In this document: one piece after another, positions 6,503 to 13,828 of the stretch | How positions within the stretch are numbered: position 1 is the first letter of the stretch | How the letters are laid out: the number at the start of each line of letters is the position of its first letter | Assembly (NCBI RefSeq): GCF_016107395.1 | Contig: NZ_JAAIKO010000060.1 | Coordinates: 1-38,230 of the forward strand | Origin: Streptomyces fildesensis | Lineage (GTDB): Bacteria; Actinomycetota; Actinomycetes; Streptomycetales; Streptomycetaceae | Direction: 5' to 3' | DNA: 38,230 nt | Notes under the pieces: generated by a model | What the model was told of the DNA's origin: nothing | Database searches by the model: none | The model's input: only the letters and a program-made list of their open reading frames with translations | Translations under genes and position numbers: made by a program

Positions 6503-8590
6503 ATGACCGAGATCACCACGGCCCAGCTGGCCGACGCCGAGTCGTACGCGCGGGCCGTCACCGAGGCCACCGAAGCGTCCGCCGCCTATTACAGCGGCGG
6601 GGACTCCCGCCTCGACGATGCCACGTACGACCGGTTGGCGCGGGCGATCGCGGCCTATGAGGCCGAGCACCCCGCCGAGATCGTGCCGGCGTCGCCGACC
6701 GGCAAGGTCGCGGGCGGCGCGGTGCCGGCCGGTGAGGTGGAACATTCGGCGCGGATGATGTCACTGGACAACGTCTTCGACGGTGCCGAACTCTCGGCCT
6801 GGGCGGACTCCCTGGCCAAGCGGCTCGGCGGACCGGTGACAGGCGGCTACGCGGTCGAACCGAAGCTGGACGGGGTCGCCGTCGCCGCGCGCTACCGGGA
6901 GGGCCGCCTGGTCCAGCTGGTCACCCGTGGCGACGGCAGTTATGGCGAGGACGTCTCGCACGCCATCGGGACCATCGCCGGACTGCCGGACCGGCTCGAC
7001 ACCCCGGTGACGTTCGAGGTCCGCGGTGAAGTGCTGCTCACCACCGAGCAGTTCGAGCAGGCCAACCTCGTACGCGCCGAGTTCGGTGCCACCCCGTTCG
7101 CCAACCCCCGCAACGGTGCGGCCGGCACCCTGCGGGCGAAGGAACGGCCGTACGTCATCGAGATGACGTTCTGGGCCTACTCGGGACTGCCGCTGGAGGA
7201 CGGTTCGGCGGAACTCGCGGCGCTGGCCCACAGCCGTGTCATGGAGATCGTCGCGGAGGCGGGTGTGCAGACCACCGCGGCCACTCCCGTGGGGCTGCGC
7301 ACCTGTGCCTCGATCGAGGAGGTCCAGAGCCGCGTCGAGGAGATCGCCGCGCTGCGGGCCGCGCTGCCGTTCGGCATCGACGGAGTGGCGATCAAGGCGG
7401 ACAACCCGGCCGACCAGGAGAAGGCCGGCTTCAGCTCCCGGGCCCCGCGCTGGGCGATCGCCTACAAGCTGCCCGCCGTGGAGCGCGTCACCCGGCTGCT
7501 CGCCGTGGAATGGAACGTCGGCAGGACCGGTGTCATCGCGCCGCGCGCCGTGCTCGAACCCGTCGAGATCGACGGCAGCACCGTCACCTACGCGACGCTG
7601 CACAACCCGGCCGACATCACCCGCCGGGACCTGCGGATCGGCGACCAGGTCACCGTCTACAAGGCCGGCGACATCATCCCGCGCATCGAGGCCCCGGTGG
7701 TCCAGCTCCGCACCGGGGCGGAGACGCCGATCGACTTCCCCACCGAATGCCCCCGCTGCGCCTCCGACATCGACACCACCCAGGAGCGCTGGCGCTGTGT
7801 GCGCGGCCGGGAGTGCGGGCAGCTCGCCTCGATCCGCTACGCGGTGGCACGGGACTGCCTCGACATCGACGGGATGGGGCACAAGCTCGTGACGCAGTTG
7901 GTGGAGTCCGGTCAGGTCACCGACTTCGCCGACGTGTTCACCCTCGATCGCGAGCAGGTGCTGGCGCTGGACCGGATGGGCGAGGTGAGCGCCGACAAAC
8001 TGCTGGCGACGATCGCGGCCGCCAAGGACCGGCCGCTGAACCGGGTGTTCTGCGCGCTCGGCGTCCTCGGCACCGGCCGCAGCATCTCCCGGCGGATCGC
8101 CCGGCACTTCGGCACGATGGAGGCCATCCGGGCGGCGGACGCCGCCGCGCTGGAGGCCGTTGCCGGCATCGGCGCCGAGAAGGCCAGGGTCGTCGTCGCC
8201 CAGATCGCCGAACTGGCCCCGCTCATCGACAGGCTGACGGCCGCCGGGGTGAACATGACCGAGCCCGGAGTGCCGGCGCGGATGTCCGGTGACGGCGACG
8301 CCGACGGCGCGGCGGAGCCGCAGGAGGCCGTTCCGGCCGGCCCGCTGGCGGACCTGACGGTCGTGGTCACCGGCAGCATGACCGGTGCGCTGGCGGAGCT
8401 GTCCCGTACGGCGATGAACGAGCTGATCGAGAGTGCGGGCGGCAGGGCGTCGTCGAGCGTGTCGAAGAAGACCAGTCTGCTGGTGGCGGGGGAGAAGGCG
8501 GGTTCCAAGAGGGCCAAGGCGGCGGAACTCGGGATCAGGGTGATCGCCCCGGAGGAGTTCGCCGAGCTGCTCGGCGACCTCATACCGTGA
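6503..8590 (+). CDS. ligA: NAD-dependent DNA ligase LigA
   Basis: Seals nicks in DNA using NAD+. From the ATG at 6503 the 695-residue protein shows domain Ia, the adenylation motif KLDG with Lys121 as the AMP acceptor, an OB fold around residues 330-405, a four-Cys zinc finger (Cys416, 419, 432, 438), helix-hairpin-helix repeats (LGTGRSISRRIARHFG, VAGIGAEKA) and a C-terminal BRCT domain (LTVVVTGSMTG ... VSKKTSLLVAGEKAGSKRAKA). It stands alone between unrelated genes and is shorter than the ~730-residue main LigA I expect in streptomycetes, so it may be a second, accessory ligase. A hairpin follows the stop codon directly. Confidence 0.93.
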   Translation: MTEITTAQLADAESYARAVTEATEASAAYYSGGDSRLDDATYDRLARAIAAYEAEHPAEIVPASPTGKVAGGAVPAGEVEHSARMMSLDNVFDGAELSAWADSLAKRLGGPVTGGYAVEPKLDGVAVAARYREGRLVQLVTRGDGSYGEDVSHAIGTIAGLPDRLDTPVTFEVRGEVLLTTEQFEQANLVRAEFGATPFANPRNGAAGTLRAKERPYVIEMTFWAYSGLPLEDGSAELAALAHSRVMEIVAEAGVQTTAATPVGLRTCASIEEVQSRVEEIAALRAALPFGIDGVAIKADNPADQEKAGFSSRAPRWAIAYKLPAVERVTRLLAVEWNVGRTGVIAPRAVLEPVEIDGSTVTYATLHNPADITRRDLRIGDQVTVYKAGDIIPRIEAPVVQLRTGAETPIDFPTECPRCASDIDTTQERWRCVRGRECGQLASIRYAVARDCLDIDGMGHKLVTQLVESGQVTDFADVFTLDREQVLALDRMGEVSADKLLATIAAAKDRPLNRVFCALGVLGTGRSISRRIARHFGTMEAIRAADAAALEAVAGIGAEKARVVVAQIAELAPLIDRLTAAGVNMTEPGVPARMSGDGDADGAAEPQEAVPAGPLADLTVVVTGSMTGALAELSRTAMNELIESAGGRASSSVSKKTSLLVAGEKAGSKRAKAAELGIRVIAPEEFAELLGDLIP

Positions 8591-8610
8591 GCGGCACGCG
8601 GCGTGGCCGC
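8591..8610. terminator. Hairpin between convergent ligA and the YchJ-like gene
   Basis: A 9-bp GC-rich stem with one bulged base lies in the 31 bases between the two convergent stop codons, immediately after the ligA TGA. It could terminate either gene. Confidence 0.45.
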
Positions 8611-8621
8611 ACTGCGGAACG

Positions 8622-9041
8622 CTAGGCGGTGGCCTCGCCCAGATAGACCCAGAGCGCGTTCTCGCGGACGAAGCGGCTCACTTCGTGCTGCGAGTCCGTG
8701 TGGCCGTGCAGTCGGTAGTGGGCGCGGAACTCCACCGTGCCCTCGGTGTGGAAGGCGCTGCCGTCCGTCGTCCCGACGATCTCCAGCCGGGTCCACTGCT
8801 GATCCGGCTCGAACTCGATGCCGGACGGCCGGGTGGTGGTGTGCCACGTCCTGAGCAGGTACGCGGCATCGCGGACGGCGAACGCGCTGAAGCGCGAGCG
8901 CATCAGCCGCTCCGCGGTGGGAGCCGCGGCCTGGCCGCTGTGGAGCCTGCCGCAGCAGTCGCGGTAGGACGCGTCCAGTCCGCAGGGGCAGGGCGAGGCG
9001 GGCCGGGCCGTCACTGAAGGGCGTGCGCTGTTCCGTGTCAC
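8622..9041 (-). CDS. YchJ-like protein with SEC-C motif
   Basis: A protein of about 139 residues of the YchJ/UPF0225 family. The N-terminal SEC-C metal-binding motif (PCPCGLDASYRDCCG) is followed by the conserved TAERLMRSRFSAFAV segment and an NTF2-like fold containing YLLRTWH, TVEFRAHY and SRFVRE. The biochemical function is unknown; SEC-C is a small zinc-binding module. Starts are ambiguous: GTG at 9041 has a G-rich stretch directly before it, GTG at 9068 is in frame but adds residues without family resemblance. It converges on ligA. Confidence 0.75.
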   Translation of the reverse strand: MTRNSARPSVTARPASPCPCGLDASYRDCCGRLHSGQAAAPTAERLMRSRFSAFAVRDAAYLLRTWHTTTRPSGIEFEPDQQWTRLEIVGTTDGSAFHTEGTVEFRAHYRLHGHTDSQHEVSRFVRENALWVYLGEATA

Positions 9042-9074
9042 CCCCTCATTGTGACGGCCCCGCGGCACCCGGAA

Positions 9075-9311
9075 CTACGAGGCCACGGCCTGCGGCGCGG
9101 AGGACGGCCCGGAGTCCGCGGCGAGCCGTTGCCTGGCGGACTCGACCGCCCGGCCGACCGTACGGACACCGGTGATCACGCACAGGGTGTAGGCGGTGTC
9201 CTCGAGCCGGCGGTGGTCCAGCGACCCGGCCGAGTCGCCCCGGACCTGCGCGGCGAGCGCCTCGTAGCGCTCCAGTAAGTCGCGCAGGACAGCGGGATGG
9301 GCCATCAGCAT
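9075..9311 (-). CDS. DUF5133 domain protein
   Basis: A 78-residue actinomycete-specific protein starting MLMAHPAVLRDLLERYEAL and carrying the AYTLCVITGVRTVGRAVESAR core seen in DUF5133 proteins. The ATG at 9311 has a perfect AAGGAG seven bases upstream; a second in-frame ATG lies two codons later. The protein looks helical and soluble. The family has no established function. It lies 29 bases downstream of the start region of the YchJ-like gene on the same strand; a hairpin at 9344-9373 lies just upstream. Confidence 0.75.
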   Translation of the reverse strand: MLMAHPAVLRDLLERYEALAAQVRGDSAGSLDHRRLEDTAYTLCVITGVRTVGRAVESARQRLAADSGPSSAPQAVAS

Positions 9312-9343
9312 GGTCGTACTCCTTGGGTGAGTGGCACGAGGTG

Positions 9344-9373
9344 CCCGACGGGACGGCGTTCGGTCCTGTCGGG
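9344..9373 (-). terminator. Hairpin upstream of the DUF5133 gene
   Basis: CCCGACGGGAC (9344-9354) pairs with GTCCTGTCGGG (9363-9373) over 11 bp with one G-T wobble and an 8-nt loop. It lies between the small Cys-pair gene (ending at 9481) and the DUF5133 start at 9311, so it could terminate the former or be part of the leader of the latter. Confidence 0.45.
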
Positions 9374-9480
9374 AGTGCTCTCGGCCTGGTTCTCGATTCC
9401 CACGAGACCGCCTCGACGATCGGACGACCCGATGACGGGACGACCCGTGGTGCGCCGAGTGGTTCCCGGCCCTACGGCGC

Positions 9481-9681
9481 CTACCCGTGTCCCGGGGAGC
9501 GATGCCGTACATCGTCCAGAATCCGTGACAGCGGCAGCGGTTGACGGCGCGCCCGTACGTCCAGCAGGGCACGGAAGCAGCTGTCGCACAGGGCCAGGGG
9601 CGCGCGCAGGCCGAGGTCGCGGACCGTCCGATCGGTACGGCCGCACTCGTCACAGGCTGCCAGATCCGCTGATCCCGCCAC
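9481..9681 (-). CDS. Small protein with two CxxC pairs, function unknown
   Basis: A possible 66-residue protein from a GTG at 9681. It has CDECG near residue 10 and CDSCF near residue 32, separated by about 20 residues, which suggests a small zinc-binding ribbon, and then a basic stretch (VRARRQPLPLSRILDDVRHR). No strong ribosome site is close to the GTG. The next gene on this strand, DUF5133, starts about 170 bases downstream. I do not recognise the family; the paired cysteines and codon use are the main support. Confidence 0.5.
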   Translation of the reverse strand: MAGSADLAACDECGRTDRTVRDLGLRAPLALCDSCFRALLDVRARRQPLPLSRILDDVRHRSPGHG

Positions 9682-9877
9682 ACTGTCGATGCTGCTCCCG
9701 GATCGGGCCGCGGGGTAGGGGGCATCCCGGTCTCATGGGCGCGGATCCGGCGGGAAGGGTGCGCCCGGGGCCCGCCCACCGGAAAGCCTCAAGATCGCTG
9801 AACGGTCCCTCGCCACATGGCAGTTGGTGGCACTCGGCCTGCTGGGGGAGACGGTCGCGGGCGAATGGTAAAGAGCC

Positions 9878-9906
9878 TTGACAGTCCGTTGGTCTAGTCC
9901 AATCAT
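9878..9906 (+). promoter_or_regulatory. Chitinase promoter with DasR-like (dre) element
   Basis: TTGACA at 9878-9883 is a perfect -35 hexamer; a -10 would fall at about 9901-9906 (AATCAT, weak). The spacer holds GTTGGTCTAGTCCAAT (9888-9903), a near-palindrome close to the DasR dre consensus (core TGGTCTAGACCA), with one internal mismatch. DasR is the GlcN-6-phosphate-responsive repressor of chitin genes in Streptomyces. The expected leader is about 70 nt. The rest of 9682-9981 shows no gene. Confidence 0.65.
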
Positions 9907-9981
9907 GGGCACTGCTCGGCTCTCCTCGTGACACCGCACCGCGTATCCCCCCATTCGCCGGCTCATTCTGTGGGAGCGTTC

Positions 9982-11727
9982 ATGAGACGACCAAGATCCG
10001 TCCGGGTACTGCTGACCGCACTGGCCACGGCCGCCGCGTCCCTCGGCCTGGTGGTCGCGGGCGGCACCGCCGCGCATGCCGCGACCCCGATCCCCACCCA
10101 TGTCTTCGCGCCGTACTTCGAGGCGTACAACGGCGACAGCATGTCGGCGCTGTCCGCGCAGTCCGGTGCGAAGTACCTGACGATGGCGTTCATCCAGACG
10201 CCGTCGAAGGGTTCCTGCACGCCGTACTGGAACGGCGACACGGGCATGCCGATCGCCCAGTCCAGCTTCGGCGCCGACATCGCGACCATGCGGGCGGCCG
10301 GCGGTGACGTCATCCCGTCCTTCGGCGGTTACACCGCGGACAACACCGGCACCGAGCTGGCGGACAGCTGCACGAACGTCAACTCCATCGCCGCCGCCTT
10401 CGAGAACGTCATCACCACCTACGACGTGACGCGGATCGACCTCGACATCGAGGACAACTCGCTCACCAACACCGCCGGCATCGACCGCCGGAACAAGGCG
10501 ATCAAGCTGGTCGAGGACTGGGCGGCGGCGAACGGGCGCACCGTCCAGTTCTCCTACACGCTGCCGACCACTACCAGCGGACTGGCCTCCAGCGGACTGG
10601 CCGTCCTGCGCAACGCCGTGACGAACAACGCCCGCATCGACGTCGTGAACCTGATGACGTTCGACTACTACGACGGCGCCTCCCACCAGATGGCGACCGA
10701 CACCCAGACCGCCACCACCGGCCTGCGCGGTCAACTGGGCACGCTCTACCCCGCGAAGAGCGACGCGCAGCTGTGGGGGATGGTCGGCATCACGGAGATG
10801 CCCGGCATCGACGACTTCGGCCCCGCCGAGACGTTCCGGACCGCCGACGCGGCGACCGTCTACAACTGGGCCGTCTCCAAGGGCATCGCCTCGCTGTCCT
10901 TCTGGGCACTCCAGCGCGACAACGGCGGCTGCCCCGGCACCGGGGGATCGGACTCCTGCTCGGGCATCGCGCAGAGCACCTGGTTCTTCAGCCACGCCTT
11001 CGCGCCGTTCACCGGCGGCGGAGGCCCGGTCACCAATGACTTCTCGGTCACCACCGCACCCGCCGCCGGATCGGTGGACCCCGGCGCCTCGCTGACCGCG
11101 ACGGTGAAGACCGCCGTCACGGCCGGCTCGGCGCAGACCGTCAACCTGACGGCGTCCGGCGCCCCCGCGGGTGTGACGGTGGGCGTCAGCCCCGCCTCGG
11201 TCACCGCCGGCGGGTCCGCGACCCTGACGGCCACCGCCTCCGGCACGGCGGCGGCCGGAACGTACGCGGTGACGGTCACCGGCTCGGCGGCGTCCGGCAG
11301 CCACTCGACGACGTACGCCCTCACCGTCACCGGTCCCGGCGGATCGGGTGTGCTGGTCAACGGCGGTCTGGAGAGCGGGAGTCTGACCCCGTGGACCTGC
11401 CAGCCCGGGGGAGCGGTCGTCGCCACTCCTGCGCACGCCGGCACCCACGCGCTGCTGGTGGCGCCCACGTCGGGCCAGACCGGCCAGTGCGGGCAGAGCG
11501 TCGCCCTGGCGCCGAACCACAGCTACACACTGTCCGGGTGGGTGCAGGGCAGTTACGCCTACCTCGGGGTGAGCGGCGGTGCTTCGGCGAGCACCTGGAC
11601 GTCCTCCGGCGGCTGGACCAAGCTCACCGTCCCCTTCACCACCGGCGCCTCCGGAACGGTCACCGTGTACCTGCACGGCTGGTACGCCCAGGGCAACGTC
11701 TACGGGGACGACTTCTCGATCACGTAG
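9982..11727 (+). CDS. Secreted GH18 chitinase with Ig-like and C-terminal carbohydrate-binding-like domains
   Basis: Hydrolyses beta-1,4 links in chitin outside the cell. The ATG at 9982 has GGGAG five bases upstream and opens a Sec signal peptide probably cut after AHA (residue 33). Residues ~36-350 are a GH18 barrel with the DLDIE catalytic motif at 153-157 (Glu157 as acid). This resembles the short PF-ChiA-like subgroup. Residues ~352-450 look like an Ig-like module, and ~455-581 like a beta-sandwich carbohydrate-binding module (NGGLESGSLTPWTCQPGG ... NVYGDDFSIT). Regulation is probably by DasR through the dre-like element. A terminator follows at 11748-11770. A second, related GH18 enzyme lies at 24912-26328. 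Confidence 0.9.
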   Translation: MRRPRSVRVLLTALATAAASLGLVVAGGTAAHAATPIPTHVFAPYFEAYNGDSMSALSAQSGAKYLTMAFIQTPSKGSCTPYWNGDTGMPIAQSSFGADIATMRAAGGDVIPSFGGYTADNTGTELADSCTNVNSIAAAFENVITTYDVTRIDLDIEDNSLTNTAGIDRRNKAIKLVEDWAAANGRTVQFSYTLPTTTSGLASSGLAVLRNAVTNNARIDVVNLMTFDYYDGASHQMATDTQTATTGLRGQLGTLYPAKSDAQLWGMVGITEMPGIDDFGPAETFRTADAATVYNWAVSKGIASLSFWALQRDNGGCPGTGGSDSCSGIAQSTWFFSHAFAPFTGGGGPVTNDFSVTTAPAAGSVDPGASLTATVKTAVTAGSAQTVNLTASGAPAGVTVGVSPASVTAGGSATLTATASGTAAAGTYAVTVTGSAASGSHSTTYALTVTGPGGSGVLVNGGLESGSLTPWTCQPGGAVVATPAHAGTHALLVAPTSGQTGQCGQSVALAPNHSYTLSGWVQGSYAYLGVSGGASASTWTSSGGWTKLTVPFTTGASGTVTVYLHGWYAQGNVYGDDFSIT

Positions 11728-11747
11728 CACCCTCGCTACCCTGGTCC

Positions 11748-11770
11748 CGGCCTGCCCGGTCGGCGGGCCG
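11748..11770 (+). terminator. Terminator of the first chitinase gene
   Basis: CGGCCTGCC (11748-11756) pairs with GGCGGGCCG (11762-11770), nine pairs with one wobble and a 5-nt loop, 20 bases after the stop codon. Confidence 0.65.
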
Positions 11771-11781
11771 TCGTCTACAGT

Positions 11782-11819
11782 CACACCCAACGTCTACAAT
11801 TCTGTAGACGTTGGGTGTG
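11782..11819. promoter_or_regulatory. Perfect 17-bp palindrome upstream of uppP
   Basis: CACACCCAACGTCTACA (11782-11798) and its exact complement (11803-11819) flank a 4-nt centre, ATTC. Part of the arm (CGTCTACA) also occurs at 11772-11779. The centre is AT-rich and there is already a separate chitinase terminator at 11748-11770, so an operator or leader hairpin for uppP (start 72 bases away) is more likely than a terminator. No regulator is encoded next to it. Confidence 0.8.
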
Positions 11820-11890
11820 CCCATGAGGGCCCTCGTTGACAACGGCGCCGCCAAGCCGGTCATTCGACGCAATTTCCAGGGACGGGACCA

Positions 11891-12727
11891 ATGAGCGCGA
11901 TCGGCGTCGGCCAAGCCGCCATTCTCGGAGTGGTGGAAGGGGTCACCGAATTCCTCCCGGTGTCCTCCACCGGCCACCTCAAGATCACCGAGGGGCTGAT
12001 GAACATCCCGGTGGACGACAAGGCGGTGGTCGGCTTCACGGCGGTCATCCAGGTCGGGGCCATCGCGGCCGTCCTGGTCTATTTCTTCCGCGACATCGTG
12101 CGGTTCGCGAGCGCCTGGGGACGCGGCATCGCCAACAAGAGCGAACGCGACAGCCACGACTACAAGTTCGCCTGGTGGGTCATCTACGCCACGATCCCGA
12201 TCGTCGTCGTCGGCCTCCTCGCCAAGCCGCTCATCGACGGCCCGCTCGCCTCGCTGTGGGTGGTGGCCGGCTCGCTGATCGGCGGCAGCATCGTGATGTG
12301 GGTGGCCGAACAGATGGCCAGGTTCAAGCGCGGGGAGGACGAGATCACCCTCAAGGACGCCATGATCGTCGGCTCCTCCCAGATCCTCGCGCTGCTCTTC
12401 CCCGGCTTCTCCCGCTCCGGCGCCACGATCTCCACCGGCCTGATCCGCGACCTGGACCGGCTGGCCGCGACCCGGCTCTCGTTCTTCCTGTCGATCCCGG
12501 CGCTCACCGGCGCGGGACTCTACGAGCTCAAGGACGCCACCGGCGGTGGTGTCGACACGATTTCTCTCGTCGTGGGCACGCTGGTGTCGTTCGTGGTCGC
12601 CTACGCGTCGATCGCCTGGCTGCTGAAGTACGTCGCCAAGCACTCGTTCAACCTCTTCGTGGTCTACCGCATCATCATCGGGGTCCTGCTGTTCTCCCTG
12701 CTCGGCACCGGCGTCCTGGAGGCCTGA
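11891..12727 (+). CDS. uppP: Undecaprenyl-diphosphatase UppP
   Basis: An integral membrane enzyme that dephosphorylates undecaprenyl diphosphate so the lipid carrier can be reused for peptidoglycan synthesis; extra copies confer bacitracin resistance. The 278-residue protein has both family signatures: EGVTEFLPVSSTGH at 16-29 and PGFSRSGAT at 171-179, with Glu, Ser and Arg residues expected at the active site, and about eight hydrophobic helices. The start is the ATG at 11891. It appears monocistronic: the next gene has its own sigma-B-type promoter. The palindrome at 11782-11819 suggests dedicated control. Confidence 0.95.
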   Translation: MSAIGVGQAAILGVVEGVTEFLPVSSTGHLKITEGLMNIPVDDKAVVGFTAVIQVGAIAAVLVYFFRDIVRFASAWGRGIANKSERDSHDYKFAWWVIYATIPIVVVGLLAKPLIDGPLASLWVVAGSLIGGSIVMWVAEQMARFKRGEDEITLKDAMIVGSSQILALLFPGFSRSGATISTGLIRDLDRLAATRLSFFLSIPALTGAGLYELKDATGGGVDTISLVVGTLVSFVVAYASIAWLLKYVAKHSFNLFVVYRIIIGVLLFSLLGTGVLEA

Positions 12728-12747
12728 GGTCCCGCCGGAACCGTCAC

Positions 12748-12772
12748 GTGTGTGCCCGGAGCGCCGGGGTAT
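12748..12772 (+). promoter_or_regulatory. Sigma-B-type promoter of the sigma factor gene
   Basis: GTGT (12748-12751), a 15-base spacer and GGGTAT (12767-12772) match the Streptomyces sigma-B promoter pattern GNNTN14-16GGGTA(C/T). It lies about 40 bases upstream of the sigma factor start codon, implying positive autoregulation. Confidence 0.6.
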
Positions 12773-12811
12773 ACGAGGCCTCGACGGTGTGGACTTCCTG
12801 AGGAGGACGAC

Positions 12812-13687
12812 ATGGCGGGCTCGGTAGTGACGAGGACCTCCCCGACCGCTGTGCGGTTGCCGGAGGCGGACGTGGACCGGGTGGAACTGCCGCGGGTGGA
12901 GTGCCCGGGAAAGCTCGCACCCAAGGACGCGCGGCAGCTGTCGAAGCTGTTCTTCGACCGGCTGCGGGAGCTCGATGAGGGCACCCACGAATACCAGTAC
13001 GCCCGTAGCACCCTCATCGAGCTGAACATATCGCTGGTGAACTTCGCCGCCGGGCGGTTCCGCAACCGGTCCGAGCCGCGCGAGGACATCGTGCAGGTCG
13101 GGACGATCGGCCTGATCAAGGCGATCGACCGGTTCGACCTGTCGCGCGAGGTCGAGTTCACCACGTTCGCCATTCCGTACATCACCGGCGAGATCAAGCG
13201 CTTCTTCCGGGACACCAGCTGGGCCGTGCACGTACCGCGGCGGCTGCAGGAACTGCGCCTGGAGCTGGCCAAGGCCACCGAGGAGCTGGCCGGCCGGCTG
13301 GACCGCGCGCCCACCACCGACGAGCTGGCGGCGCTGCTCGACCTGACTCCCGCGGAGGTCACCGAGGGCCAGCTGGCCAGCAACGGCTACGTGGCCGGGT
13401 CCATCGACATCCCCGCGGGCGAGGAGGAGGGCAGCGGCGAAGGCGTGCTGGCCGACCGGCTCGGCGACCTCGACCCCGCGCTGGAGTTCGTGGAGAACCT
13501 CCAGTCCCTCAAACCGCTGCTGGCCGAGCTCGCCCCCCGCGACCGCCGCATCCTGAACATGCGGTTCGGCGCCGAGATGACCCAGGCGGAGATCGGCGCG
13601 GAGCTGGGGATCTCGCAGATGCACGTCTCGCGGCTGCTCACCCGGACCCTGACGCGGCTGCGCGGTCAGCTGCTGATCCAGGAGTGA
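12812..13687 (+). CDS. RNA polymerase sigma factor of the SigB/SigF family
   Basis: A 291-residue stress-type sigma factor. The ATG at 12812 has a perfect AGGAGG five bases upstream. Region 2 is seen in REDIVQVGTIGLIKAIDRFDLSR and TTFAIPYITGEIKRFFRD, region 3 around VPRRLQELRLELAKATEEL, and region 4 with its helix-turn-helix in QAEIGAELGISQMHVSRLL. Sigma factors of this group are held by RsbW-like HATPase anti-sigma proteins and released by STAS proteins. The convergent gene encodes such a HATPase protein, and the promoter looks sigma-B-dependent. In S. coelicolor the SigB paralogues control osmotic and oxidative stress; which paralogue this is cannot be told from the window. Confidence 0.9.
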   Translation: MAGSVVTRTSPTAVRLPEADVDRVELPRVECPGKLAPKDARQLSKLFFDRLRELDEGTHEYQYARSTLIELNISLVNFAAGRFRNRSEPREDIVQVGTIGLIKAIDRFDLSREVEFTTFAIPYITGEIKRFFRDTSWAVHVPRRLQELRLELAKATEELAGRLDRAPTTDELAALLDLTPAEVTEGQLASNGYVAGSIDIPAGEEEGSGEGVLADRLGDLDPALEFVENLQSLKPLLAELAPRDRRILNMRFGAEMTQAEIGAELGISQMHVSRLLTRTLTRLRGQLLIQE

Positions 13688-13711
13688 TCCGGCAGAAGGT
13701 GTGAGGACCGG

Positions 13712-13752
13712 CGGTGGGGCCGCTCGCGGACAGTGCGCGAGCGGCCCCACCG
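13712..13752. terminator. Bidirectional terminator between the sigma factor and MEDS genes
   Basis: A perfect 17-bp GC-rich stem (13712-13728 with 13736-13752) and a 7-nt loop, 25 bases after the sigma factor stop and 77 bases from the convergent stop codon. Confidence 0.85.
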
Positions 13753-13828
13753 GCGTGCTGAGCCGGCCGCGGCAGTCCTGCTGACGGCACCGACGGCCCT
13801 GCACGGCCTGCTGAGCGGACCGGCGGCC

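Noticed and set aside
6761..8107. A 448-codon minus-strand frame opposite ligA
   Set aside because: Antisense to an unmistakable DNA ligase; composition only reflects codon bias.
9650..9934. A 94-codon minus-strand frame over the chitinase promoter
   Set aside because: It covers the TTGACA/dre promoter, lacks a ribosome site and looks like random sequence.
9733..11790. A 685-codon minus-strand frame opposite the first chitinase
   Set aside because: Gly/Arg/Val-rich shadow of the GH18 gene that also runs through its promoter.
11782..11819. The uppP palindrome as a BlaI/MecI operator
   Set aside because: The TACA/TGTA halves are four bases apart instead of two, and no BlaI or M56-protease gene is nearby; kept only as an unassigned palindrome.
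11720..13804. A 694-codon minus-strand frame opposite uppP and the sigma factor gene
   Set aside because: Runs through two clear plus-strand genes and two hairpins and shows no domain.
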